From NCBI GenBank assembly GCA_030762895.1, contig CM061063.1:105794210-105858209 (forward strand): a DNA stretch of 64,000 bases. The letters are read 5' to 3'. Both the position numbers and the translations under genes were made by a program. Under the pieces are notes generated by a model that was given only the letters and a program-made list of their open reading frames with translations, was not told the origin of the DNA and made no database searches. Origin of the DNA: Sophora flavescens (taxonomy: Eukaryota > Streptophyta > Magnoliopsida > Fabales > Fabaceae). Of the stretch, positions 24,901 through 36,089 are shown one piece after another; positions within the stretch are counted from its first letter, which is position 1; every line of letters starts with the position of its first letter.

Positions 24901-25632
24901 TCAGTTAGAGCTGACCATTACGACCCTTGAGGACATGCTTAGGGCGTGTGTCCTGGATGAAGGAGGGAGTTGGGATAGATTCCTACCTCTCATTGAGTTT
25001 GCGTATAACAATAGGTATCAGGCATGACACCTATGAGGTCTATATGGGAGGAAGTGTAGGTCCCCTTTATGTTGGTGTGAGGTAGGAGAGAAAACCTTGA
25101 TAGAACTCTGAATTGGTCAGGAAACCTCGAGAGAATCAAAATGATTAGGGAGAGGTTGCGCACGGTGTAAAGTAGACAAAAGAACTATCTTAGACAAAAG
25201 GAGAAAGCCTCTAGAATTCGGGAAAGAAAGCATGTATTTTTGAGAATCACTCCTAAGGCGGGGTAGGGAGGTGAATGAAAGTCCATAAGCTAAATCCTCG
25301 TTTCATTGGTCCGTTTCAAATCCTAAAAAAGTCGAACTGTTGCTTACCAATTGGCTCTTCCACCACGGTTGTCGAATCTCCATGGCGTCTTCCATGTGTC
25401 TCGACTCAGGAATGCGTGCGGATATTTCACACGTGATAGCTCTGAGTCAATACAATTGAAGGATAATTTAATTTTTAAGCCCGGACCTATTCGGATCATT
25501 GACAAGAGCACAAAAACTCAGGAACAAGATGATCCCATTGGTGAAAGTGATTTGGGAAGGGTTGACTCGAGAGGAAGCTACCGGGAACTTGAGGAGATGT
25601 TAGACAACATCATCCAGATATTTTCGGCATAG
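21970..25632 (+). pseudogene. gypsy gag-pol remnant
   Basis: A short gag start (about 22030-22263) is followed almost at once by the protease (FDSGATHSLI, 22361), so most of gag is deleted. Next come reverse transcriptase pieces (LCVDYR near 23037, FIDDILIYS near 23335), RNase H (YCDASKYGLGCVL from 23780), a connection region (ELKYHPGKANVVGDAL near 24065), the integrase core (VDRLTKSAHFFP, VSDRDQRFTSRFW, STAYHPQMDGQ; about 24590-25027) and a C-terminal segment (about 25351-25632). Frames change many times and stops interrupt reverse transcriptase, RNase H and integrase, so no functional polyprotein is encoded. Confidence 0.9.
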
Positions 25633-25711
25633 GTACATAACTTAGTATTGCATTACCTTTAACGTTGTGTAGTTTGGGTGAGACGTGAGAATTTCGGGGA
25701 TGAAATTCATT

Positions 25712-25726
25712 AAGGAGGGGAGAAAA
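25712..25726 (+). promoter_or_regulatory. Polypurine tract of the gypsy element
   Basis: AAGGAGGGGAGAAAA lies immediately before the TGTAACATCC start of the 3' LTR. It is the expected primer for plus-strand DNA synthesis. Confidence 0.93.
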
Positions 25727-27681
25727 TGTAACATCCTAAATTTTAAATATAATTTTTAAATAGAAACATTAGGCTATTATGAGGTTTAGTGTAGAAATTG
25801 GTAGTATGAGAATGTATCAGAATTTTCTTTAATAATTACAAAAGAATAATATATGGTTGACCAAAAAAAAATTTAAATATGAGAAAGCTACGTGAATAGC
25901 GCTAGTATAGGATACTATTGCCATCAGTTTAGGAAATTTGGCCAAGTCAGATTGCTTGTTTCCTTGTTCTTTTAAAAGAAAAAAAAGAGAGAATAAAAAT
26001 CAAAATGAGTTTCTTATAAATATGGTACTTTTGAACCTAATTCATGGAGTCATGTAGCCGTCGCACAGGAGACGTGAATGGTATTTCCATTCCTTGCCAG
26101 TACAACCGTAACAATACAGATCTAAGAACGCCACCAAATGGGAGGAGAATTTTTATGGAAGCGCAAATCCTTATCATACGTAATTTTTAGAGCACATTGG
26201 GGGTCTGCAAAAGGTGAGTAAAAATAGCTTTTCTCACACTTTCATGGTACAATTAATTTGAGGCTTCTACATGTAACTTTGTCTTTTCTGAAATAGTAAA
26301 ATATGTTAGGGTTCTTGATTTTGAGATTCTTAAAACATCTCACCTTTTGATAATTGATTTTTTATCAAAGAATACATTTTTGTGTGGCAATGCTGTACGT
26401 GCTTCTGTTTATGCTATTTTGTATTAAATTAGTCCTTTTGGCTTATCTAGTCTACCTTTTTATAAAAATTGTAAATGCCATTTGAATGCAAATTATTTAG
26501 AATTTCACGCTAGACTTTTTGTACCTTACGTTAATAATGTTGTTATAGTGGTGAACATGTGAAACACCTGTTGCATCCTTGGGTTCTTGTGTTTAAAAGC
26601 GGGTTACATTAGAATATTGGTATTATAATAAACATATTAAATTCAATATTAATTTGTCATAATAGTTGTGTTATAAATCTGTTACAGTGTTCATGAAATT
26701 GATGCCATGGAGTTTGATAAAATTTTGGTAGTCATCTGGGATGACATATTGCATAGTGTATATGAGTTGGTTATCACCTTCCGGGAAGGGATGACGGTTC
26801 TACATTCTATTCCGGGAATAGGATGGAGATATCACCATCAGGATGGGATATCGAGATGATTAAAATATTCACATCCCGGGATGGAATATTATGAGATACA
26901 TCCATCCGGGATGGGGAAGAGCGAGTGGGACGCCATTGCATGGATATGAGCTCATAGACCTTAGTGGATCCAGGATTCACACCGGTTAAGGAACCAAAGA
27001 GTCAAGTTAAGTGATTCCGGGAATCTAGGAGTCATGTTCGTGGAGTTGCATTGTGTAGAGTTTGCGTGGTGAATGTGATTAAATGCAATGAGATGTGACT
27101 GTTGCTGAGCTTGTGAGTTTGTACTTTAAATGCTTGACATTAATTTTATTTATAAATAATCATTATTTTGGAGATTTGTTATATTCTATATTTTAAAAAT
27201 TAGCGGGTACCATGAATGTTTTTAGGTTCACGCGTCATTGAAAAACAACACTATTTGCGAACCTTTTCATCAAGTGATTATTTTTATTCATTTGGGATTA
27301 TATCTCATTAAAAGTGTGGTTTTGAGCACAAGGGCGGCGTCCTTTGGGCTGGAGAGGATTGAAGACCTAGCGAATTTTCTTAGTTATTATTCCTAGCTTG
27401 GTTAGTGTTTTCTTAAATAAGAGGGTCGTATGTGGCTAGGCGTTTTTATTTATTTAACGTTGGGTTTATTAGTAGGCCTTAGGTTTTGAGGCTTGGGGTT
27501 TTTATTTGGGCGCATGGATTTATTATTTATTACTTTGACACGTCATATCTATTTTAATTGATATGAGGTATTTTCGACCGATTAAGTCATGAAAATTTTT
27601 ATGACAAGTTTGTTTAATTTAAAACTATTCAAAGGATTTTTCATTGATTTTGTTTTGGGTTACTAATGTAACGACGTGACA
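25727..27681 (+). repeat. 3' LTR of the gypsy element
   Basis: 1955 bp, starts TGTAACATCC, ends ACGTGACA, followed by the GCTGC duplication. Many differences from the 5' LTR sit in short self-complementary motifs such as TTCCGGGAA (see findings). Confidence 0.95.
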
Positions 27682-29035
27682 GCTGCTGTGGAAGGAATTA
27701 CGTTCTCCGCTCAACAGGTGACTCCTCCACCGGCTGATCCCCTGACGGAGGAACCGAGATACCTACTCCCCAAAAGTGTTCTTTTCGTGACAAGCTTTTT
27801 GGAAAGAAGGATCCGTTTCCCGTGAGAGAAAAGATGGATCTTATTGAGAAAGGGCTGGTGAAAGTGGTGCTTGATGATGGTATTCCAGACATTATCATCG
27901 ATGAAGGGGTGATAAGGGACTTAGCAATCCATGGAAGGAGGCTCTTATTGTAAAGAGACTAGGAAATAACATTGGTTACAAGATGATGCTGAGCAAATTG
28001 AAGTCAGTTTGGAAACTAGCAGGGGACTTTGAATTAATGGATGTTGATAATGGCTTTTACATGGTCAAGTTTGATTTAGAAGCCGATCGTGAGAAGGTCA
28101 TAGGCGATGGGCCCTGGATGATTTTTATCACTATCTGGCAGTGGCTACTTGGAATCCGGATTTCGTGTCATCCGCAACAAAGATTGACAAGACTTTGGTG
28201 TGGGTGAGATTTCCAGGCACGAACTTGGTCTTTTATGATGAGAGTTTTCTTCTTGCTATGGCATCAACGATTGGAAAGCCCATCAAAGTTGATGATCATA
28301 CGTTGAAAGTGGAGAGGGGTAGATTTGCCAGGGTTTGTGTAGAAATTGACCTCAATAAACATGTGGTAGGCAAGATAAGAGTCAGAGGAAACTACTATGA
28401 AGTAGAGTACGAGGGCTTGCATGTAATATGCAGCGAATGCGGCTGCTATGGTCACGTCACAAGAAACTCTACTGCGACAAACAATAACAATACCGAAGCG
28501 GTGGAGCCAGGCCGGAAGGAGGCACCGGAAAGTATCCAGGGAGGAGAAAGTTTGAAAAAGGGGGAGCCGAGATTCCAGCTCAACCAATTGATATCATAAT
28601 TAATGATGGTATAAATGTGATTAATGAGATGCCAAAAAACAAGGAGCCAATTTATATATGGTGATTGGATGGTGGTCAAAAACAAAAAGAAACCGTTGAA
28701 GAATGGAGGCAATCCAAAGGAGAAAAATCAGGGGGCTAATCACAAGGGAATCAAAAATCAGTTTTCTGCCCTCGGATCCGATGTTACTGCTGTGCATGAT
28801 AATGGTCGCAATCATGGATCCTTTAATGCGGAGCGTGGAACTTCTAAAGGGGTGGAAATTCATGAAGGCGGGGGTAGTAAAGGAAGCACGCTCACCTCAA
28901 GGTCTTAGGACAAGAAGCGTAGAAGAAGGGAAGACTTGGGCCCAAAGCAGCAACAAGCCCAAATGTCTCAGGTGGGTGTAAAAAGCCAAATTGCTGGAAC
29001 ATCCTATACCAATTTGAAGAGTCCTCGCTACTACA

Positions 29036-29550
29036 GAAAATGGCTTTAGTAGCACTTCAAAGCGCTATCTATGCTGAAGGTGGGAGAGATTCAGTAGCTC
29101 TTTTTTAAGCATTACTGAAAGTAGGAATAGGTAGCGCTTCCTTGAGAAAGCGCTGTCTAAAGTTGGTAATAAGACATCTATTACATACTTTAGATAGCGC
29201 TTTCTCAAGGAAGCGCTATCTATTTGTCACTTTAGGCAGCGTTTTTTCAAGAAAGTGTTACTGAAAGTATGAATAGGTAGCACTTCCTTGAGAAAGCGCT
29301 ATCTAAAGTTGGTAATAAGATAATCTATTACATACTTTAGATAGCGCTTTCTCAAGGAAGCGCTATCTATTTGTCACTTTAGGCAGCGTTTTTTCAAGAA
29401 AGCGCTACTGAAAGTAGGAATAGGTAGCGCTTCCTTGAGAAAGCGCTGTCTAAAGACAATCTATTACATATTTTAGACAGCGCTTTCTCAAGGAAGCGCT
29501 ATCCATTTGTCACTTTAGACAGCGTTTTTTCAAGAAAGCGCTACCTCTTC
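29036..29550. repeat. Left subterminal repeats of CACTA-1 (three ~147-bp units)
   Basis: Three tandem units start near 29121, 29267 and 29414. Each holds inverted copies of AGATAGCGCTTTCTCAAGG and GGAAGCGCTATCTATT around a short spacer, so every unit can fold into hairpins. In CACTA elements such motifs bind the transposase-associated DNA-binding protein. Confidence 0.9.
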
Positions 29551-31032
29551 CCTTTTTCATTATTCCTTTGTTTTTCTACATTTCCCACCTGCACAACCAT
29601 CCCTCATCAATTCGCAGTAACACTACATTTAGGTACATCACACACATACACATATATAATGTACAAAGCTTACATATTGGTAAGCATATATATATATAAA
29701 CCAAACCAAATATCAAAATCATGCATATACAACCAATTAATTAAGTAATATACTTTAACACAATTCACAGTAACGCTTACACATAACCAATTCTACTATT
29801 TAGGTCCATAAATCAAAAGGTTGTTAACCTACACTAGATAATAACCATGCATACTAACAATGTGTACAAGCTAATCAACACACTAGTAATTATAAACAAT
29901 TTGTGCATGTTGCTTCCATCTTCTGCTTGATCGCACAAAGTCTTTGTTGTCGGCCTGCATAAGATACACATCTGAGATCACTTGCACATACACACAAGTC
30001 TAATAATATAGGAGAGACACTAGCTAGCATAATATCAGAGTATGTCGTACCTTTTAATTGTTGATAAATTTCATAACCACATAACGACACCACTCGTCTT
30101 TAAGTTGAGTAAGTTGATCATCGGAGTATGTGATGCATTTACATTCAGGAAAATACTTCAAAATGAAAATTAAATCAAATTAGAATGACTAAATCTGAGT
30201 TATTAAATTATATAAGCTAGAAATGAAATTAAATACCGTCGTTGGGATTTGCATTTGGTGTGAAATCAATGTAAGGGGGAAGAGTGATTCTCTAACCAAA
30301 TAAATACAAAAAAGGAAAATAGCTACATTATCTACACACTTTTTTTCATATATTTCTAACACAATATATCATAAAACATCCTGAACTTAATTGCACTTTT
30401 TTGATTGTTCTAACCGGTCCAAATATTATACATTGACTACCTTATACTGTGCAACAATCATTTTTATAAATTTTATATTCAAGTTGAACATGACTTTTAG
30501 AAATCAAGGACGACAAGTACAATACAATTATAACTCTAGCCAACTCAGGTGCTCCACGCTTCTGACGAATTTCTAAAATGTAATGATCACAGTGCTCCTC
30601 TAATATAATAGTGGGGACATTATGAGTTACTTGGATTTTGCAGTTTTTTTGTATTAAGAGGGAAGATTGAAGATTGAGATGTATTTGTTTAAGGAGGACT
30701 GGGAAGTGGACCGTAGAATGGTCAAGAAAACAATAATGATAATGGGGTTCATGAGTGGGGGTGGCTCGAGGAAGTATATCAACAACACGCCTGACATAGC
30801 ATTTCAGTGTAGTCAACAATTCATACCAGGATAACTTGTACTAATATTTAATTTAGAGAGTAGAGAAGGGTTTAAGCTCTAGTCATTTGATCAACAATTC
30901 CTTTGATGGCTTAGAATAGCTTTTTAATATCACACTATTGATTATTTCAACTAGAATTGTTGATGATAGGTTGACCACAAACCATTGCAAACTAACCATA
31001 ATCCATGAGAAAAAGGATTTGCAATGAAATAC
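29551..31032. other. CACTA-1 interior, left part
   Basis: Mostly AT-rich and non-coding. On the minus strand at about 30040-30165 a frame with TYSDDQLTQLKDEWCRYVV resembles the last residues of the Ulp1-like protease of plant CACTA elements, suggesting derivation from an autonomous parent; this is a weak match. A 125-codon open minus frame at 30442-30819 has no recognised domain. Confidence 0.4.
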
Positions 31033-31717
31033 CTCAAGCTTTCTTGATTGTGCTTCTGCTTTGGCACTTTGGAGGTTTACCCAAGCTTGGATTTTTGCTT
31101 CTTCCCTCTGATATCTGCAACACAAATCACAATTTAGTTCTAGCCATACATATCAGATGAAACTAGTCAAACTAAAATAAACTGAAACATTTTTAGTTAT
31201 ACCTAAGACAACACTTGTTCTTCTCCTCTTCTTCCCATGTAGCAGCTCTACATTCTGAATCAGCTTTCTGGCTAGAATTATGTCTCAAGCTCTTTGATAT
31301 TTCCTCTTCCTCCTCTTCACTTGAGCTCCAATTTGAAGTGACTACATCATATTGTGTTCCTAGTTTCAGTTTAGAGAAATGGCACTCCTCCAGCTGAATA
31401 AGGTCAACATTGCAGCTAGTACTATGGGGGTCTGTCAAGGCTAATGGTCCTGACCTACTTACAGGAGTGGTATGGCGAGCAGGCGATGAAATCTTGATTG
31501 GGGTATGACACCTTGAAGTGGTGGAACTTCCAAGAGGAGTTATTTCTGTTCCAACATCTCTATGTTGAACCTCATGAACCACTTCTGTGCAAGCATCTTG
31601 CATTGCCTCCCCAGCTGGGTTTCTAAACAAGAACCTTTCTTTAGTTGGTTCTGAATATCTGAAATTTGGCAAGATGGGCTCTATGCTATCTGTGAACTTA
31701 TCTGCATTGCATTTCAC
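31033..31717 (-). pseudogene. Captured remorin gene fragment (two exons)
   Basis: Exon one (about 31717-31203) encodes a Ser/Glu-rich remorin N-terminal region (AMQDACTEVVHEVQHRDVGT, TPLGSSTTSRCHTP, then NWSSSEEEEEE) and stops at a donor GTATAA. Exon two (31114-31033) encodes YQREEAKIQAWVNLQSAKAE, the start of the conserved Remorin_C coiled coil, and ends at a donor GTATTT. The intron (31202-31115) retains GT and AG. The rest of the C-terminal domain and membrane anchor is missing, so no complete remorin can be made. Remorins are plasma-membrane nanodomain proteins. The retained intron shows capture from genomic DNA. Confidence 0.88.
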
Positions 31718-32285
31718 TATATGTCAAAGGGTGTTTTGTTAGTAAAATTGAACTCCATATGCAACCCAAATAGGTTGAGGAATTTGGGTTATTTTCCCAT
31801 TTTTAAACACTAGAGTATATCATATTAAGTTAGAAGTTGCAACTTGCTAGAGTATCAGCACATGTTACCATCATGCTCAACAGCCTAAAACAAGAAGGAA
31901 ATAAGAAACTGCAAAAGTTTTGAATCTTCAACAATTTTTGGTCCAAGAGACCACAACAAAAATACAAAATCATGCTTAGTTGAGATTGGCTCCTATATTA
32001 GCATATTGATTTGCAGCTTGAAAACCTAAATAAGCCTTTAAAGGTAAATTAAAGTATCGAGGATGAAAAAAAAGTTTTAAAAGTATGCAAAAGTTTGGAA
32101 CTTAATAAAGACAAAGGAGAAAAGAGGATAATGATTGCAAAAAGGGTATATTGAAAATTACTAAGAAGAAAAGGCAAACAAGGGCAAAGGTGCAGTTTTG
32201 AAATTAAGATGGTAACCCCACCTTTTAGTACTATGTGTTATGTTGGAGATGAGGCCACCCCATTGAAAGTGGCAAATGGGTTATA

Positions 32286-33348
32286 GTGGTCCAAAGATGC
32301 AGACCTTTGGAAGTTTGGGTTATGTTAAGGATCTCAAATGTGGGCCTGTCAACCTCAATTAACTTCAGAATTCAAAAAAATCTAGACCCTTGCCTGCTCC
32401 CCCTGCTGACAAATATGATTGGTCCATGGAACAAGCCAGCAGTTACAGGTTATTCAAAAAAATCTAATAAAAAAAATAGCCTTTATGAGTTTGCTTTGAT
32501 TTACTTATAGATTTTGATGTGCTTAAAGTTAACTATTCATGCAGATGGAATCTGACAGCAAATGCTGCTAGGCCTAACCCACAAGGGTCATTCCATTATG
32601 GGAAGATAACTCCTACACGAATAATTAAATTGTCCAATTCAGCACCTTTGGTTAATGGAAAACTCCGTTATGCTGTCAACAAGGTTTCCTATGTTAACCC
32701 TGATACCCCTCTCAAGCTTGCTGATTACTTCAACATTCCAGGGATCTTCAATGTGAATTTACTTCAAAGTACTCCCTCTAACGGTCCTGCATACATAGCT
32801 ACCTCAGTATTGCCAATTTCTCTCCATGATTTTATTGAGGTTGTTTTCCAGAACAGTGAAAACACCATCCAATCTTGGCATCTTGATGGTTATGACTTTT
32901 GGGTGGTTGGGTATGTCAGCTACCTTTATTTGAGTGTTTTTATTGGTAGAACTATAGAAGCAAAATCTTTCATTACATAGAATTAGCCCAAGGGAGTTTT
33001 AATTAAATGATGGTGATTGCTACAATTACAGTTATGGTTTGGGCCAATGGACAAATGCTAGTAGAAGTTCCTATAATCTAGTGGATGCCCTGACTAGACA
33101 CACTGCACAGGTAATTAAATAAGTACCTTAAGATTTCTTATTATATACATAATACAATAGGATGTGTGTATTTGTTTGATTACTTTTGATATGGTTCCAT
33201 CCAATGGATGTAGGTATATCCAAACTCTTGGACTGCCATATTGGTGTCATTGGATAACCAAGGTATGTGGAACCTGAGGTCTGCAATATGGGAAAGGCAA
33301 TATCTTGGGCAGCAGTTCTATCTCAGGGTGTGGACTGCACAACACAGA
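32286..33348 (+). pseudogene. Captured SKU5-similar (multicopper-oxidase-like) gene fragment
   Basis: Exon pieces: about 32320-32380 (LRISNVGLSTSINFRIQ), 32545-32910 (WNLTANAARPNPQGSFHYG at the start, IQSWHLDGYDFWVVG at the end), 33032-33110 (YGFGQWTNASRSSYNLVDAL) and 33214-33348 (VYPNSWTAILVSLDNQGMWN, then YLRVW). The introns between the last three have GT and AG ends. These segments belong to the SKS/L-ascorbate-oxidase-homolog family of secreted cell-wall proteins related to multicopper oxidases. The first segment lacks its neighbouring exons, so the gene is shuffled. The final exon runs directly into a kinase fragment. Confidence 0.88.
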
Positions 33349-33472
33349 TTAATGGAGTGATGATTGCTGTTAAGCAACACAAAAATGCAAGCTTCCAAGG
33401 AGAAAAGGAATTTAAGTCTGAAGTCAATGTACTTAGCAAAGCAAGACATGAGAATGTGGTCATGCTGCATTG
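33349..33472 (+). pseudogene. Captured receptor-like kinase fragment fused to the SKS exon
   Basis: A short stretch encodes MIAVKQHKNASFQGEKEF followed by SEVNVLSKARHENVVML, the beta-3 lysine and alpha-C region of a plant receptor-like kinase of the PERK / SELMODRAFT-type group. It follows the SKS exon with no intron and ends in TGA a few codons later. It is too short to be a kinase. Sequence alone does not show whether the fused exon is transcribed. Confidence 0.8.
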
Positions 33473-34061
33473 ATGAACATTGAAATTTAAAAAAAAAATG
33501 CATTTACTTTGTACATCAGTACTATTTCCACTCACTCTACAAGTGCCCTAATGTGTCTCCACTCAAGTTATCACCTGCCATAATTGAGCAATCAGATGCA
33601 TCATGTTCATATTGCCCACACAATGGCCCTGAAAACTGCCTACACTTCCTAGTGAGATCAACTCCATCTCTTGCCCTTCTCTCCTAGGAAAAGAAAATGA
33701 CCTTTCCTACCTCTTGAAGAAAATGGCCTTTTCCACCTCTTTAGAAAGGAATGATTGTTTCCAATTTTATGTAAACATGCTTGAATAGAATGGACATTCC
33801 ACGAATTTTTAATGCCCAACAAATGATATTTATTTTTCTCATTGGAACCATAGACAAAATTGTTTAGCACTGTCCTGTAGATGAATGCTCATTCTCATAG
33901 AATAGAAGTAATAATGAAATCATTATTCATGCAGTACTTGATCAATTGATTTACTATTTTCATATATAAGTTAGTTCATGAAATTTACTGATCATTTTTA
34001 CATATCCTAATTAAAGGGACTCACTGCTATTCTATTTGCTTGCAATTTAATCTATATGCAG
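33473..34061. other. CACTA-1 interior between captured pieces
   Basis: Non-coding. No further exon was recognised. It ends in a splice acceptor (TATATGCAG) that belongs to the following SKS exon. Confidence 0.5.
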
Positions 34062-34325
34062 TAAGGCAAACTTTAGATTCTGGAAAATCTCTTGCTTTTG
34101 CTGATGGCCTCCTTATCAATGGCCAGGCTCATTCTACCTTCACTGGTGACCAGGGTAAGTCTGTTTTTTAAAGGGTATTAGTTGAACTTGAACTATGCAC
34201 AATTTCTAAATGACACATTCAACTTTGTGAGAATTGCTTTTACCAACAGTGTTTAGGCTTTGCTTTCAGGAAAAACTTGTATGTTAAGGTTCTCAAATGT
34301 GGTCCTGTCAACAAGGTTTCCTATG
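34062..34325 (+). pseudogene. Second captured SKS block, N-terminal exons
   Basis: Exon 34062-34154 encodes LDSGKSLAFADGLLINGQ then HSTFTGDQG, an early part of the SKS protein, ending at donor GTAAGT. The next acceptor (TTTCAG, 34269) opens an exon with a form of KTCMLRFSNVG that jumps after GTCCTGTCAAC straight to AAGGTTTCCTATG, which belongs to the following exon of the family (compare 32685-32697). The block lies downstream of the C-terminal block, so gene order is inverted relative to a normal SKS gene. Confidence 0.82.
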
Positions 34326-34330
34326 AAGGG

Positions 34331-35460
34331 AAAACATGAGAAATATTTTATGCATATCAACACACAGTTACGCATTATGCATGCAAACTCTAGTTTAAAG
34401 TCCTCAACATCACAAATTTTCTTTTGATAAAAGACATCTCAAAGTTGTTAGTCAGAAGATACAAATATACCATGGTAAAACCGTAAAAGCAGCAGTGAAA
34501 GGCATTTAAATCCAGGCCACCAACACAGATAGTTACAAAATTGTTGTATGATACCAATTTCATCCAGTGTCCTTCCAACTCTGGGAAATCTCGAGAGATG
34601 ACAGAACACAGTACTACTATCTCTCAGCCAAACAAACCTGGATGATGCCACCAATAGTTATGTCTAGTTGATCTGTTAGGGTGTTTTTAGATGGCACAAA
34701 GATGGAGAACTAAAGGTTTTAACTTATGAGTAAGCCATGGTCCTCCCAACATCTAAACATATCCTTAAGTGTGTTTGGATTCCCATTGGGAAGTTTAAAC
34801 AGGCATTTGGGCAAATGCAACTAGATTATTTTTCCTTTCCCTCTCTTACCATAAACCCAAACAGTGAGATTCTTGAAATCAGTAGCGACAAAACATTCAA
34901 GATGTCGAAAAATACTAAAACTAACCTAAATAGGCAGCTCATATGTAGTCCTATAAGATAGATTACCTCTATTTTCTTCTTTGGGGACAATGTCTTGACT
35001 AAGCCAGAGAGATGCCTCCTCAAGAAATTCAGGTGAAAGCTACAAAATGAAAATTCAATCATCAAAATACAAGGCAAATGCAGAGAGAAGTGAATTGAAA
35101 TGAAATGAAAGCAATTGTAACACTAGACATAAGGTCAGAAACCAAGCAACACTTGTCGTTTATGCCAAGCTCTCCACACGGTTCTACCTGAAGACCATGG
35201 ACACAAACGAAACAAAACAAACAAGAACAATCAACCGGGAGTTAGTCAGGATGAACCAATAAGAGAATGAGATTGGCGAGGAAGCGACGCTTCGTTTCGT
35301 TTCGCTTCCTCTGTGAGCGACGACAGAGGAGAGGGAGACACGGTAGATGGAGAAGCGACTGGGAGAGTCGGTAGAGGGAGAAGGCGCAATGAAGGATTTG
35401 AGAAAGAGTCCCGTGAGGGTTTGAGAAAGAGTCGCGCGAGAAAAAGAGGGCTATGATGGA
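34331..35460. other. CACTA-1 interior, right part
   Basis: No captured exon was recognised. Near 35290-35420 the sequence becomes GC-richer with AGCGACG and GAGTCG motifs, possibly a promoter or first-exon remnant of the ancestral CACTA in minus orientation. Confidence 0.4.
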
Positions 35461-35765
35461 AATATTTAGTAAAAGGGGAATAGATAGCGCTTCTTTGAAA
35501 AAGTGCTATCTATTTACTTACCTATGATAGCGTTTTTTTGAGGAAACGCTATCTAATCTCTTACTTATAATAGCGCTTCCTCAAGAAAACGCTATCTATT
35601 CCTATCAATCTACATTTAATAGCGTTTCCTTATAGGAGCGCTGTCTAAGAATAAGGAATAGATAGCGCTCTCTTACGGAAGCGCTATTAAAAACCTTCTG
35701 CCTATTTTTTAGTAGCGTTTTTCATTAAAGTGCTACTGAAAGTGCGCTACTAAAACCTTTTTCTG
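35461..35765. repeat. Right subterminal repeats of CACTA-1
   Basis: Several copies of AGATAGCGCTTC, GCGCTATCTATT and diverged forms alternate in both orientations up to the right TIR. They match the left array in motif but are not organised in 147-bp units. Confidence 0.88.
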
Positions 35766-36089
35766 TAGTAGTGCCTCTAAGTGTTAAGCCCAAGACTCTA
35801 GCGAAAGGAGCCAAAACTGTGATGGATATCCAGTGGGTCTCAGGGTGCCAATACATCTTTATGCATCCAGAAGATGATCCAATTGCTGAGAATAAAGTGG
35901 GATCAGCACATTCCATTATTCAGGATAAAGGAAAGGGCATCATGCAGCCCATGCAGGGTATACGTGAGGTGAAACTTACGGATCCTGGGAGGATTTTCCA
36001 CAACACAGATACTGCCAAGGATAATGGGTCAATTTAATTGCCCTCGGTACGCCACCCAATCCTTTTGTTTTTAATGATTGGTTTTCATA

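Larger units (their letters stand above)
19983..27681 (+). mobile_element. Ty3/gypsy retrotransposon, probably Tekay-type
   Basis: Complete structure: 5' LTR 19983-21929, primer-binding site, degenerate gag-pol, polypurine tract, 3' LTR 25727-27681, with an exact 5-bp target duplication GCTGC (19978-19982 and 27682-27686) inside LINE-1 ORF1. Domain order protease, reverse transcriptase, RNase H, integrase defines Ty3/gypsy. LTRs starting TGTAACATCC and about 1.95 kb long, and a C-terminal LPPRLSNLHGVFHVS motif, fit the Tekay/del chromovirus lineage (inference). The LTRs differ by many small changes, so the insertion is not recent. Confidence 0.93.
29026..35773. mobile_element. CACTA-1: non-autonomous Pack-type CACTA, 6.7 kb
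   Basis: Left end CGCTACTACAGAAAA (first A changed to G) pairs with the right end TTTTTCTGTAGTAGTG, the complement of CACTACTACAGAAAA. The 3-bp duplication CCT is at 29023-29025 and 35774-35776. Subterminal arrays of palindromes on AGATAGCGCT fill both ends. No transposase remains apart from a possible Ulp1-like scrap. The body carries fragments of remorin, SKU5-similar and receptor-like kinase genes with introns retained, showing DNA-level capture. It was inserted into LINE-1 ORF1. Confidence 0.92.
19975..36037 (+). pseudogene. LINE-1 ORF1 (DUF4283 / zinc knuckle), interrupted
   Basis: ORF1 pieces lie at 19975-19982, 27682-29025 and 35777-36037, the gaps being the gypsy and CACTA-1 insertions. 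A DUF4283 nucleic-acid-binding domain is visible at about 27990-28330 (KLAGDFELMDVDNGFYMV, then GDGPWMIF). A CCHC-type knuckle follows at about 28429-28473 (CSECGCYGHVTRN), in which the last Cys is changed to Ser. YGDWMVVKNKKKP near 28655 is the conserved post-knuckle segment. Frameshifts occur near 27830, 27945 and 28125. ORF1 proteins coat LINE RNA; this copy cannot make one. Confidence 0.85.

Noticed and set aside
29036..29550. CRISPR-like array of spaced palindromes
   Set aside because: This is plant nuclear DNA; the repeats are CACTA subterminal motifs next to a TIR and the intervening sequences are themselves repeated.
30442..30819. 125-codon minus frame in CACTA-1 as a gene
   Set aside because: No recognised domain and no splice or promoter context. 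Left as unassigned interior.
33267..33473. A stand-alone 68-codon kinase-like gene
   Set aside because: Its first part is the out-of-frame SKS exon and its end is a short kinase scrap. It is a fusion of captured fragments with no complete domain.
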